Assembly (NCBI RefSeq): GCF_026341035.1
Contig: NZ_JAPEOQ010000002.1
Location: forward strand, 2,418,001-2,482,000
Direction: 5' to 3'
Origin: Streptomyces sp. NBC_01016
Lineage (GTDB): Bacteria > Actinomycetota > Actinomycetes > Streptomycetales > Streptomycetaceae
Length of the DNA stretch: 64,000 nt
The first letter of the stretch is position 1; every line of letters begins with the position of its first letter. Both the position numbers and the translations under genes were made by a program. Shown piece after piece: positions 24,927 through 33,955 of the stretch. The notes beneath the pieces were generated by a model. The model saw nothing but the letters and a program-made list of their open reading frames with translations, did no database searches and had not been told where the DNA came from.

Positions 24927-26774
24927 TCAGTCGGCGATGTCGACTCCGTAGCCGCGCGCGAGGGCGTCGAGTCCGTGGTCGTAGCCCTGTCCGACGGCGC
25001 GGAAACGCCAGAGTGGGCCGCGGCGGTAGAGCTCGGCCAGGACCAGTGTGCGCTCGCTGGTGGCGGCGTCCAGTGTCGCGCGTGTCAGTGGGGCGGCGCT
25101 GTCGCCGGGTGCCGTGGCGACTTGGACGGCGCCGACGTCGCCGAAGGACGGGCCGCCGGCGATGGCCGCGGCGATCACCACCCGGTGTGAGGACGGGGGC
25201 AGGGAAGCGACGTCGACGGTGATGGTCTGTTCGGCCGGGCCGTTGGTGAGCAGGTGGACGGTGCCGCCGGGGTTCTCCGGGGCGCCGTAGAACACAAAGT
25301 CCTCGTCGAAGGTGACCTGTTCGTCCTCGTCGAGTACGAAGGCTACGACATCGACCTCACCGTGTTCCCAAGGCGCCCAGGACGCGGTGACATGCCACGG
25401 CGACGTGGGGGTGGGCAGGTCGATGACGCCACCGCGGGGGAGGACATGGGGTGTAGTGGCGCCGACAGGCGTCTCCGCTGTCCTGCATGCGGCCACGTCG
25501 GCATCGGCGCCGGGGAGGGGGACGGTGGCGGTCATGGCCGGATCGACGAGCCAGCGCTCGTCGTGCACCGAAAGCCCCAGTTCCGTGATGCGGGGCATAC
25601 GTCGGTCGTTGTCCCCGCCGGGGAGGACGACGACGTCCGTGACGCTGCGCGAGAGATTGACCGCGGCGGAGCCGCCGAGTTCGACGACGAGGCTGCGCGC
25701 GCCGGCTGCCTCGGTGTGTGCGGCGCCCAGGACGAGGACGCGGCGTCCTGACAGGGGCCTCGCACCTGACCCGATGGGGGCGGGCTCGGCCTGGCGGGGG
25801 GCAGGGATGACCGGTGCCGGTCCGGGCGCCTGATGCCCCGCTCCGGCTTCTACGTCGCTGAGCAGCTGGAGGAAGGTGTCCTCGTCGATGACGGGTACCC
25901 CTTCGGTGGCGGCCCGTCGTGCCTTCGCCGATTCGGTCGTGGGTTCGTTGCTGACCAGGACGCTGGTGTGGTGGCTGACCGAGCCCATCATGTTGAGTCC
26001 GGCGGCAACGCCTCGGCCGATCAACTCGGCCCGCGCACAAACGGTTTCCCCGGTGATCGCGACTTTCATGCCCTGCCTCAGCGGTGAGCCCGGAGCCAGC
26101 CGGCCGGGATTGCGGTAGGCGCAGGGTGTCTTGGGCGGCGTGGGTGTGAACTGGGACTCGGCACGGGGCGGGCAGTTCACGAGGGGCAACTGCAGTGCGA
26201 GCCGGGCCGCCTCTTGCAGCGATGCTCGCAGGATTCCGGCCAGGACTCGCGTGTCGTCCAGCGCGTCGTGCGCGTGCCGCTGCGGTACGCCGTAGTGGGC
26301 GGCCAGGGTGCCCAGCTTCATGTCGGCTGTCGGTGGGTCCACTTGCCGGTTCAGGGCGAGGGTGCACAGCCGCTGCGAGACCGGCAGCCACGTGCGGGCC
26401 CGGGCGAACTCGTAGGCCAGGAAGTCGTAGTCGAACTGTGCGTTGTGGGCGACCAGAACACGGTTCTGCAGCATTGCGCCGATGCGCTCGGCCACCTGGT
26501 CGAAGGTGGGCGCGCCGCGCAGCCGCTCGGTGGTCAGCCCGTGCACATCGACCGGCCCCGGATCACACCCCGGATCGAGAAGTGTGGAGAACTCCCCGGT
26601 CTGTTCGCCGTCCCGGCCGATGGTGACCACGGCGACCGACAGCACCCGGTCGCGCCGGGGTATCAGCCCGGAGGTCTCCACGTCGACGAGGGCCCAGTCG
26701 TGGGCGTAGCCGTCCATGGGGGTGAGGTCGAAGGAGGGCGAGGCGAGACTCATGAGGCAAGGATGAGCGGGCAT
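24927..26774 (-). CDS. DEDDh exonuclease - BRCT - TerD fusion protein
   Basis: This encodes 615 residues from ATG 26774, supported by GAAGG eight bases upstream; later ATGs at 26753 and 26717 are alternatives. Residues about 25-195 form a DnaQ-type 3'-5' exonuclease (ALVDVETSGL with D31/E33, VAHNAQFDYDFLAYEF, HDALDDTRVLAGIL). A BRCT region (about 235-310: GMKVAITGETVCAR, SVLVSNEPTTESAKARRA) and a second BRCT-like stretch (GRRVLVLG to VHDERWLVDP) follow. The last 190 residues form a TerD stress domain (VVAFVLDEDEQVTFDEDFVF, RVVIAAAI, FGDVGAVQVATAP, LVLAELYRRGPLWRFRAVGQGYDHGL). TerD proteins bind calcium and belong to tellurite/chemical stress systems, so this may couple DNA processing to that response. 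Confidence 0.88.
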   Translation of the reverse strand: MPAHPCLMSLASPSFDLTPMDGYAHDWALVDVETSGLIPRRDRVLSVAVVTIGRDGEQTGEFSTLLDPGCDPGPVDVHGLTTERLRGAPTFDQVAERIGAMLQNRVLVAHNAQFDYDFLAYEFARARTWLPVSQRLCTLALNRQVDPPTADMKLGTLAAHYGVPQRHAHDALDDTRVLAGILRASLQEAARLALQLPLVNCPPRAESQFTPTPPKTPCAYRNPGRLAPGSPLRQGMKVAITGETVCARAELIGRGVAAGLNMMGSVSHHTSVLVSNEPTTESAKARRAATEGVPVIDEDTFLQLLSDVEAGAGHQAPGPAPVIPAPRQAEPAPIGSGARPLSGRRVLVLGAAHTEAAGARSLVVELGGSAAVNLSRSVTDVVVLPGGDNDRRMPRITELGLSVHDERWLVDPAMTATVPLPGADADVAACRTAETPVGATTPHVLPRGGVIDLPTPTSPWHVTASWAPWEHGEVDVVAFVLDEDEQVTFDEDFVFYGAPENPGGTVHLLTNGPAEQTITVDVASLPPSSHRVVIAAAIAGGPSFGDVGAVQVATAPGDSAAPLTRATLDAATSERTLVLAELYRRGPLWRFRAVGQGYDHGLDALARGYGVDIAD

Positions 26775-26841
26775 ACACGGCACCTTCAACCTTCATGCAC
26801 TTTTGTCTTCATATTGCAATTGTGTTCGTGGCGCTGCCAGA

Positions 26842-27135
26842 TCAGGTGGTGGTGCCGGCGCAGTACGGTGTCGGGTCGGACCAGTAACCAGAGTCGACGC
26901 AGGGCCTGGCGTGGCAGGCGGGGGTCAGCAGGGCGGCGAGGAACGCCCGGTCCGCGGGTGTGAACTTGGTTCGGTCCGTGCCGAGTTGTCGTTCCGGGAC
27001 GGTGGTCTGGCGGCGTAAGGCGAGGATCTCCGTGTCCTTCTCGCGATCGTTTATTGGTAGCAATCGCAGTGCGGAGAACAGGTTGGTGAGGGTCAGGTAG
27101 GCGGGACGGAGCGACACGAAATCATCCTGTCGCAC
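26842..27135 (-). pseudogene. Integrase-type transposase N-terminal remnant
   Basis: LRPAYLTLTNLFSALRLLPINDREKDTEILALRRQ and then GTDRTKFTPADRAFLAALL match the head of the copy at 23755-24924. The frame then degenerates near 26880 and the catalytic core is missing. Confidence 0.75.
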
Positions 27136-27149
27136 CGTCGATGACGTTC

Positions 27150-27300
27150 CTGATCTGCATGGATGACATTTTCGGCCGGCGCAGGCGCAGGCGCAGGGCG
27201 AGGATTTCGATGTTCTTGTCGCGGTTGTTCGCCGGGAGCAGCTGCAGCATGGCGAAGGCGTTGGTCGCGGTCAGATAGGTCGATCGAAGCAGCGCGGTCG
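27150..27300 (-). pseudogene. Second integrase-type transposase N-terminal remnant
   Basis: The minus strand reads LLRSTYLTATNAFAMLQLLP and NNRDKNIEILALRLR, a further copy of the same transposase head, followed by RPKMSSMQIRNVIDGATG, the short sequence that precedes the head in the copy at 30100. Head-to-head stacking of fragments suggests repeated nested insertion. The remaining bases to 27592 hold no gene I can support. Confidence 0.65.
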
Positions 27301-27592
27301 TTCATCATGCCGGGCTGTCACGGCGCGATGACGGGGTGAGTGGCCTGCGCGGATGGGGTTCTTGGCACGCACACCGCCGGATGACAGAGGAACACCTGGC
27401 TATGGCCGTCCCGGACCAGAAAGCGCGGGCTCATGTCACCATCACCGTCACGGGGCTGATCTGACCGGTCGCGGTGTTGAAGGGCCGGCCGGTCCTTGGA
27501 CCGGTCCGCTCGACCAAGCCGTTGCAGGGCGGGCGCCGAATGATCAGTAGCGAGCATTCCACGGTCATGCCGTGGAGTAGGGAGGGTGACGC

Positions 27593-28249
27593 ATGGCTGA
27601 TTTCGGACAGCCCGCCACTGTGGCGAGTACTAGCGGTGCGTTGGTGCGGTGTCGAACCCCGCCCAAGGCGCGGGCCGCGGTGCTGTTCCTGCACGGCGGC
27701 CGTGCCGATGGCCGGTCTTCGTCACGGTCCTGGCACCTCGCGGCGCTGCGCATGCGGCCCTTCGTGCGCGCGGCCGCGGCGGCCCTCGCGGATGCCCCCG
27801 TCCTCTTGGCGCGGGTGCAGTACCGGGTGCGTGGCTGGAACGGATCCGACGCCGATGCCCTGCACGATGCGAATCGGGCACTGGACGAGCTGACCCGGCT
27901 CGTCGGCGACGTGCCGGTGGTGCTCGTGGGTCACTCGATGGGCGGCCGCGCCGCTCTGCGCGCCGCACGAGCTCCCCAGGTCGGGGCCGTTGTGGCGTTG
28001 GCCCCCTGGTGCCCGGAGGACGAACCCGTCGCACACCTGAGGGACAAAGACGTCCTCGTACTCCACGGTGACCACGACCGCGTCACCGATCCGCAGGCCT
28101 CGGCCGAGTACGTCCGACGTGCGCGAGCGTCAGGCGCGCGGGCGGACATGTCCCTTGTGCCCGGTGGCGACCACGCGATGCTGCGCAACAGCAGGCGGTG
28201 GCACCGCACCACCGCCTCGGCGGTCGTGGACTTCACCTCCCACGGGTAG
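27593..28249 (+). CDS. Alpha/beta hydrolase
   Basis: This encodes 218 residues, preceded by AGGGAGGG at a good distance. AVLFLHGGRADG supplies the oxyanion HGG, VVLVGHSMGGRAAL gives nucleophile S115, VLVLHGDHDRVTDP contains the acid Asp and VPGGDHAMLR the catalytic His, so the Ser-Asp-His triad is complete. It is compact, like the dienelactone hydrolase/carboxylesterase group without a lid. It stands alone between IS remnants on both sides. Confidence 0.88.
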   Translation: MADFGQPATVASTSGALVRCRTPPKARAAVLFLHGGRADGRSSSRSWHLAALRMRPFVRAAAAALADAPVLLARVQYRVRGWNGSDADALHDANRALDELTRLVGDVPVVLVGHSMGGRAALRAARAPQVGAVVALAPWCPEDEPVAHLRDKDVLVLHGDHDRVTDPQASAEYVRRARASGARADMSLVPGGDHAMLRNSRRWHRTTASAVVDFTSHG

Positions 28250-28299
28250 TCGCGGTGGAGCCCTTCGTGGGAGACGGACACCGTCCGGCACAACGCCGT

Positions 28300-28590
28300 G
28301 GTGGCGCCGGATGGTTTCGACGGTGGATGCGGTGGAGGGCCTGCTGGGGCTGCGGTGTCGGGGGATGGTCCTTTTGCTGGCGATGAGTTGGTGGTGCGGG
28401 CGCAGCAGCGTGGTGGGGGTGACTGCGAAGACTCGAGGCCAGTGCTCCTGGGGGACCAGCCGGGAAAGGACAGCCAGATTCGGTCGGCGGGCTCGTAGCG
28501 GAACCGGGCGATCTGGCGGCGCAGCACGGCGTTCTCGTGCCGCTCTTCGAGCGGGACAGGCTAAGGGTGTCGGCTCGGTGTCACGACCGG
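28300..28590 (-). pseudogene. Integrase-type transposase remnant
   Basis: Minus-strand frames give RHENAVLRRQIARFRYEPADRI and, one frame over, HWPRVFAVTPTTLL, the second segment of the transposase family also found at 29800-30000 and on the plus strand at 59614. There are frame breaks and no catalytic core. Confidence 0.7.
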
Positions 28591-28611
28591 AAGGTCACGA
28601 CGTGGTGTCTC

Positions 28612-28690
28612 GTGTGGTTCGGAAACTCATCGCCCCTGTTCAGGTTGCATATCTGTACTCATTGATGCACGCGACGGCTTCCCCCTGCCA
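28612..28690 (-). pseudogene. Transposase C-terminal tail remnant
   Basis: CINEYRYAT and a stop on the minus strand, next to GGAAACTCATCGCCCCTG, match the tail (NEYQYAG) and flank of the larger remnant at 29232. The piece is tiny, directly upstream of the SRPBCC gene, and probably the end of a deleted copy. Confidence 0.5.
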
Positions 28691-28724
28691 GCGGCTGACG
28701 GGGCCATGCATGTAAGGGTGAGGC

Positions 28725-29204
28725 ATGACGACAGAGCGATTTGATGTCACCCGGCAGATTGCCGTACCCCCGTCGGCGATCTTTGAGGTGCTGCGATCCC
28801 CGCAGGGCCACGTGGGTATTGACAGCTCAGGCATGCTGCAGTCCGCGGCGGGCGATCCGGTGAGTGCGGTGGGGGACGAGTTCGTCGTCCACATGGACCG
28901 GGAGGCTCTCGGGGACCTTCCCATGGGGCGGTACGACGTGACGGTGATCATCACTCGCTACGAACGTGACGCGCTCTTGGAATGGACGATCTCAGGCACC
29001 ATCCAGCCGCCCATCCGCCACCTCTACGGGTATCGCCTCGAACCCAACGAGAAGGGCACGCTCGTCACGTCCTACTACGACTGGAGCCAGATCGACGACA
29101 AGTACCGTGAGGCGGGCGTCTTTCCGGTCATCCCGGAGGCTGGTCTGCGGGCCACGCTGGGAATCCTTGCTCGCACTGTTGAGAATGGGTCGTTCGCCCG
29201 CTGA
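28725..29204 (+). CDS. SRPBCC superfamily protein (polyketide cyclase/START-like)
   Basis: This encodes 159 residues. FDVTRQIAVPPSAIFEVLRSP opens the helix-grip fold; DPVSAVGDEFVVHMDRE, YDVTVIITRYERDALLEWTIS and GYRLEPNEKGTLVTSYYDWS are the strands of the antiparallel sheet, and a long C-terminal helix (RATLGILARTVEN) closes the cavity. The family binds hydrophobic ligands; some members are cyclases or stress proteins. No partner gene is adjacent. Confidence 0.8.
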   Translation: MTTERFDVTRQIAVPPSAIFEVLRSPQGHVGIDSSGMLQSAAGDPVSAVGDEFVVHMDREALGDLPMGRYDVTVIITRYERDALLEWTISGTIQPPIRHLYGYRLEPNEKGTLVTSYYDWSQIDDKYREAGVFPVIPEAGLRATLGILARTVENGSFAR

Positions 29205-29231
29205 CGGCGCCTCAACCGTGTCCTGTGGTAC

Positions 29232-30170
29232 TCGAAAAGTCATCGCTGCTGCTCAGCCCGCATATTGGTACTCGTTGATGGTGCCGCCGGGGATACGGGT
29301 TCGGGGAAGTCTGCAGCCTTCGAGGTTGTGGACGGGGGTGGTCGGCTCGGTGGCCTCGGGAGGTCGCTGGTGCCGGGCACGGTGCGGTGTAGGCCGTGCC
29401 GGGCGAACTCGGCCAGTGCCCGTGTGGCGTGGGCCTCGTTCAGGACCAGGACGTGGTCGAGGGCTTCGCGGCGGATGGTGCCGATCACTGGCTCGCAGTG
29501 CGGAACGCCCTGGCGTACAGGCGCTTCCCCGGCACGGTGTCCAGATGGAAGAAGTCCGTGGCCACGATGCCGTCGGCCTGCGCGGTCAGGACATCGCGCC
29601 AGGTCGGGCCGGTGCGGCGTGGGGCCGGGTCGAGACCTGCGGCGTTGAGGATCTTTCACACGGTGGAGGAGGCAATGGGGTGCCCGAGCTGGGGGAGTTC
29701 TCCTTGGGTTCTCCGGTGCCCCACCGCGGGTTCTCGTGTGCCAGTTGCAGTACCAGGTGCTTGAGGGGGGCCGCGGTGGGCGGGCGACCGGTGCGTGCGT
29801 GCCACGTGCTGTGGTCTCACTTCGCGGCGGTCAGCTGGCGATGCCAGGCCGGCGGCGTGCCTGGGATGACCGGGAAGACCCGGCTCCATCGGTGACGGGG
29901 TATCAGGGTGGACAGCGCCGCAAACCACAGCCAGTCGGAGGGCTCGTGGCGAACCTGGATCTTCAACTGCCGCCGCAGCACGGCGTTCTCGTGCCGCACC
30001 ACCCGCACTTCCGCGTCCTTCTCGCGGTTGCTCATCGGCAGCAACCGCAGTGCGGCGAACATATTGGTGACGGTCAGGTAGGCGGGACGAGGCAGCACGA
30101 GTGCTGATCCTGCCGCACCGTTGGAGACGCTTCTGAGCTGTGTGGACGACATTTTCGGCAGCCGCAGAGT
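29232..30170 (-). pseudogene. Integrase-type transposase, near full-length but degenerate
   Basis: Read from 30170 downward: PKMSSTQLRSVSNGAAGSAL, YLTVTNMFAALRLLPMSNRE, VVRHENAVLRRQLKIQVRHE, RWSRVFPVIPGTP, LVLQLAHENPRWG, ATDFFHLDTVPGKRLY (catalytic Asp region), AHATRALAEFARHGLHRT and the tail NEYQYAG. At least four frame changes and stops separate these pieces. The flank TCGAAAAGTCATCGCTGCTG at 29232 recurs near other copies. It is inactive. Confidence 0.75.
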
Positions 30171-30266
30171 CATCGAGGGATGGCCCGCTGTGACCAATCC
30201 GGGCAGCGCTGCTGTCCGTTGGCCTCCTGGGGGCGACATGGACGGGCGGCGCAGGGGCCGGACCGG

Positions 30267-31274
30267 TCAGCGCGGCGGCCCCGTGGACGACCGGACGACG
30301 AGTTCCGTGGCGAGTTCGATGTGGTGGGACTCGACCCGCTCGCCGTTCGCCAGGCGCAGCGCGGTGCGCAGTGCGATGCCGCCCATCTCGCGCAGTGGTT
30401 GGCGCACGGTGGTCAGGGGCGGTGACACCATCCGGGCCAGGAGTGTGTCGTCGAAGCCGACCACGCTCAGGTCCTCGGGGACGCGCAGGCCGCGGGAGCG
30501 GGCGGCCTCGATGATGCCGAGGGCGATCTCGTCGTTGCCCGCGAAGAGCGCCGTCGGTGGTTCGTCCAGGTCGAGGAGCGCGGCGGCGCCGAGCAGGCCG
30601 GTGCGGTGGGTGAACTCGCCGTGCCGGACGTACGCGGCGGGCGTCGGGGCGCCCGCCGCCTCCAGGGCGGCGCGGTAGCCGTGCATACGGGCCTGGTTGC
30701 ACACGGCCAAGGTCGGTCCGCCGAGATAGCCGACGCGGCGGTGGCCGAGGCGGAGCAGATGCTCGGTCGCGGCCAGGCCGCCGGCGAAGTTCGTCGCCCC
30801 GACGCTGTGCACACGGCTGTGCGGCAGGTGCAGCGGATCGAGGACGACCAGCGGAAGTCCGGCCCTGGTCAGCTCCTTGACATGCGCGGCCGTGTACATG
30901 CTGGTGACCGCGATCAGGGCGCGCCGTCCGGCCGACACCAGGTCACGCGCCCAGTGCGGGGCGGGCGCCGACTTGCTGATCACGACCGAGGCGCCCAGTT
31001 CGGCGGCGGCGTCGACGATGCCTTCCAGCGCCTCCGCCGAATACGTCTTCAGGTCGTTGTTGAACTGCACCTCGATCGTCGGGTTCTCGGCGGTCTCGGT
31101 GTGCCGGAACACGGGCGCCAGGTAGTCGTGTTCATGCAGCAGCTCCAGCACCCGGGCGCGGGTCCCCGGCGCCACATCGCTGCGGTCGTTGACCACTTTC
31201 GACACCGTCGCGACGGAGACCCCCGCCTCGCGGGCGATGGTTGCCAGGGTGGTGCGTCTAGCGTGCGGTGGCAT
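30267..31274 (-). CDS. LacI family transcriptional regulator
   Basis: This encodes 335 residues. The HTH reads TLATIAREAGVSVATVSKVV, with the YLAP hinge of the family soon after. The periplasmic-binding-like core has NDEIALGIIEAARSRGLRVP and LSVVGFDDTLLARMVSPPLTTV. Its start overlaps the end of the GH3 beta-glucosidase by 17 bp, so the two are translated together. Two A/T-rich palindromes in the region between GH3 and the divergent transporter are its probable operators. The inducer is likely a beta-glucoside or related sugar. Confidence 0.92.
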   Translation of the reverse strand: MPPHARRTTLATIAREAGVSVATVSKVVNDRSDVAPGTRARVLELLHEHDYLAPVFRHTETAENPTIEVQFNNDLKTYSAEALEGIVDAAAELGASVVISKSAPAPHWARDLVSAGRRALIAVTSMYTAAHVKELTRAGLPLVVLDPLHLPHSRVHSVGATNFAGGLAATEHLLRLGHRRVGYLGGPTLAVCNQARMHGYRAALEAAGAPTPAAYVRHGEFTHRTGLLGAAALLDLDEPPTALFAGNDEIALGIIEAARSRGLRVPEDLSVVGFDDTLLARMVSPPLTTVRQPLREMGGIALRTALRLANGERVESHHIELATELVVRSSTGPPR

Positions 31275-33708
31275 CGGCCTCTTCCAGGGTCACATCCACC
31301 GGCGTGGTGAGTCGCCGGTCGTGGCCGACCTCCCGGGTGGGGCCCGTCAATCGTACGACAGCCAGGCAGGGCAGCTCCTGTGACGAGGCGCCGACCTGCA
31401 CCTCGATCGCGCCTGGCTCGACGATCCGGGTGAGATCGCGGCCCGTGAACGCGGTCCGGTCGGCGTGCACCCGGAAGCTCACCCGTGCGCTCGCCCCGGG
31501 GGGCAGGTCCACCTTTGCGAAGCCGGTCAACTGCCGTACGGGGCGGCTGACTTGTGCGACGGGGTCGCGCAGGTACAGCTGGACGACCTCGCGTCCCGGC
31601 CTGGTGCCGGTGTTGCGCACCCGCGCCGACACCGTGAACTCGCCGTCGGTGGGGATGTCGCTCGCACTCACGCGCAGGTCACCGATCTCGAACGTGGTGT
31701 ACGACGCCCCGTACCCGAAGGGGAACAGCGGCGTCGGGTCGACGCTGCTGATGCCCTGCGTGTGCGCGCCCAGCGGCGGCTGCAGATAGGTGCCGGGCTG
31801 GCCGCCCGGGCGGCGCGGGATCTGCACCGGCAGCCGGCCCGCCGGCTGGACGCGTCCGGACAGCACACCCGCGATCGCCGCCGCCCCCTCCTGCCCCGGC
31901 ATGAAGGCCTGGACGAGGCCGGCGGCCCGCGGGTGCACCTCGCCCAGGGCGTAGGGGCGGCCGGAGAGCACGACCACGACCACGGGCGTCCCGGTGGCGA
32001 ACAGCTCCGCCAGCAACTCGTCTTGTACGCCCGGCAGTTGCAGGTCCTCGACGTCGCAACCTTCGCCCGACGTGCCGTTGCCGAACAGGCCCGCACGGTC
32101 GCCCACCACCGCGATGCACAGCTCCGCCTCGCGGGCCGCGGCCGCCGCCGCGGCGAAACCGGACCGGTCCCGCTCGCGCACGTCGCAGCCCGGCTCGAAG
32201 ACGACCTCGGAGTCCGGGAGTTCGGCGCGCAGCGCCTCCACGACGGTCGGTGCCGAGATGCCGAGCGGCAGGTCGGGATGGCGGGGCAGGACGTGGTTCG
32301 GGAAGGCGTAACAGCCCATCAACGTACGCGAGTCGGCCGCGCACGGCCCCACCACGGCGACCCGGCCCGGCGCCGCGCGCCCCGCGTCCGCGTCGACGAG
32401 CGGCAGCGCGCTGCCCGCGTCGAGCAGGACGACCGATCGCTCGGCCAACTCCCTTGCCAGCTCTCGGTTTTCCGGGGAGTTCAGGTCCCTCGTCGCGGCG
32501 GAGGCGACCGAGAGCTCGGGCGTCCATGCGGGGTCGAGGAGGCCCAACTCGACCTTCTGGGTGAGCAGTCGGCGCACTGCCCGGTCGAGCAGGGACTCCT
32601 CGAGCTCGCCCCGCGCAACCCGTTCCTCCAGGTGCCGGCCGAAGGTGAGTGTGTCCGGCAGCTCCACGTCGATGCCCGCGTCGAGCGCCATGGCTCCCGC
32701 CTCGTCGAAGTCGGCCGCGACGCCGTGCAGGCCGGCGAGGAACGCGAGTGACCCGTAGTCGGAGACGACCGTCCCGGTGAACCCCCAGTCCTCGCGCAGC
32801 AGTTGGGTCAGCAGCCACGGGTCGGCGCCGGCCGGTACGCCGTCGATGTCGGAGTAGGAGTTCATGACGGAGCGGGCGCCGCCCACCGCGATCGCGGTCT
32901 CGAACGGCGGCAGGATGACATCCAGCAGTTCGCGGCGGCCCATCGGTACGGGGCCGTGGTTGCGGGCGCCGCGGGCCGCCGAGTATCCGGCGAAGTGCTT
33001 CAGGGTGGCGACGACACCCGCGCCCTCCACCCCGGCGACGTACGCGGCACCGAGCATCGACACCAGGTAGGGGTCCTCGCCCATGGTCTCCTCGACCCGG
33101 CCCCACCGGTAGTCCCGCACCACGTCCAGGACCGGTGCGAGTCCCTGGTGCACGCCGAGCGCCCGCAGGTCCCGCCCGATCGCCCCGCCGATGCGGCGCA
33201 CCAGGTCGGGGTCGAAGGCCGCCGCCCAGGCGAGCGGCGCGGGGTAGACGGTGGCGCCGTACGTGTTGAACCCGGTGAGGCACTCCTCGTGGGCCAGGGC
33301 CGGGATGCCGAGCCGGCAGCCCTTGACGACGGTGTGCTGCTGCGCGACCAGGAGCGCCGCGCCCTCCTCCGCGCTCACGGGACGGCTTCCGTATACGCGC
33401 GTGAGGTGGCCGAGCCCGTCGCGCGCCGCCTCCTCGAGGGAAACGAGCCCCGCATCCTTGAACAGGTCCTCCAGGGGTGCCACTTGAGGCCGTTCGCCCT
33501 CACGGTCGTTGCTGTTGGGGCCGTCGCCATCGTCGCCCGCGTCATGCCCCATGAAGTTGCCGAGCCAGCGGCTGCCGAGCTGTGCGACCTTCTCCGCCAC
33601 CGTCATCTCGGCGAGCAGCGCGTCGACCCGCTCGGAGGCGGGCAGCGCCGGGTCCTGCCAGCGCTGCGCGGCCTGCCCCGTCGTCGCATGTGAATCAGCC
33701 GTGGACAT
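31258..33708 (-). CDS. Glycoside hydrolase family 3 beta-glucosidase-like enzyme
   Basis: This encodes 816 residues. ATG 33708 is preferred to ATG 33714 because AGGAGG touches the latter but sits six bases before the former. The GH3 barrel has LKHFAGYSAARGARNH and GTVVSDYGSLAFLAG with nucleophile D317. The second alpha/beta domain has VAVVGPCAADSRTLMGCYA. A fibronectin-III-like domain ends the protein (GREVVQLYLRDPVAQVSRPV, LTGFAKVDLPPGASARVSFRV). No signal peptide is visible, so it should act on imported sugars. It is co-transcribed with LacI. Confidence 0.92.
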   Translation of the reverse strand: MSTADSHATTGQAAQRWQDPALPASERVDALLAEMTVAEKVAQLGSRWLGNFMGHDAGDDGDGPNSNDREGERPQVAPLEDLFKDAGLVSLEEAARDGLGHLTRVYGSRPVSAEEGAALLVAQQHTVVKGCRLGIPALAHEECLTGFNTYGATVYPAPLAWAAAFDPDLVRRIGGAIGRDLRALGVHQGLAPVLDVVRDYRWGRVEETMGEDPYLVSMLGAAYVAGVEGAGVVATLKHFAGYSAARGARNHGPVPMGRRELLDVILPPFETAIAVGGARSVMNSYSDIDGVPAGADPWLLTQLLREDWGFTGTVVSDYGSLAFLAGLHGVAADFDEAGAMALDAGIDVELPDTLTFGRHLEERVARGELEESLLDRAVRRLLTQKVELGLLDPAWTPELSVASAATRDLNSPENRELARELAERSVVLLDAGSALPLVDADAGRAAPGRVAVVGPCAADSRTLMGCYAFPNHVLPRHPDLPLGISAPTVVEALRAELPDSEVVFEPGCDVRERDRSGFAAAAAAAREAELCIAVVGDRAGLFGNGTSGEGCDVEDLQLPGVQDELLAELFATGTPVVVVVLSGRPYALGEVHPRAAGLVQAFMPGQEGAAAIAGVLSGRVQPAGRLPVQIPRRPGGQPGTYLQPPLGAHTQGISSVDPTPLFPFGYGASYTTFEIGDLRVSASDIPTDGEFTVSARVRNTGTRPGREVVQLYLRDPVAQVSRPVRQLTGFAKVDLPPGASARVSFRVHADRTAFTGRDLTRIVEPGAIEVQVGASSQELPCLAVVRLTGPTREVGHDRRLTTPVDVTLEEADATAR

Positions 33709-33740
33709 CCGCATCCTCCTGTGTTTTTGTCCGCGGCATC

Positions 33741-33755
33741 TCGAAATGTTTTCGA
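33741..33755. promoter_or_regulatory. LacI-type operator 1
   Basis: TCGAAA-TGT-TTTCGA is a perfect 15-bp palindrome, 33 bp upstream of the GH3 start, placed to block GH3-lacI transcription. A related site lies at 33896-33909. Confidence 0.7.
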
Positions 33756-33836
33756 AGTCTGCTGCGGTGCAATGAGGGCCCTGCTCGTCCGACGTTATGC
33801 GGAAGTCCCTTGTCTCACAACGTTGTTGCGCATGTC

Positions 33837-33865
33837 TTGACAGCCCTGTGGCTGCTACCTAATTT
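33837..33865 (+). promoter_or_regulatory. Consensus vegetative promoter for the sugar transporter operon
   Basis: TTGACA at 33837-33842 and TAATTT at 33860-33865 are separated by exactly 17 bases, close to the ideal HrdB/sigma-70 promoter. The expected transcript start near 33872 is followed by operator 2, so a LacI repressor could block initiation. Confidence 0.7.
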
Positions 33866-33880
33866 GCAGTCACAGGGCTG
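33841..33880. repeat. 10-bp inverted repeat overlapping the promoter
   Basis: CAGCCCTGTG at 33841-33850 and CACAGGGCTG at 33871-33880 are perfect complements 20 bases apart, with the -10 box between them. It could be a second regulator's site (for example a Crp-like or global sugar regulator) or a hairpin in DNA. Confidence 0.6.
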
Positions 33881-33895
33881 AAAGTCAGCTGGATT

Positions 33896-33909
33896 TCGAA
33901 AAGTTTTCA
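33896..33909. promoter_or_regulatory. LacI-type operator 2
   Basis: TCGAAAAGTTTTCA is a near-perfect palindrome, related to operator 1 (TCGAAA...TTTTCGA). It sits just downstream of the predicted transcription start of the transporter operon. Confidence 0.6.
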
Positions 33910-33955
33910 CAGCGGCTCATGAGTGGCCGGTGGCTCTCGAGTGCGGAGAACAGAC

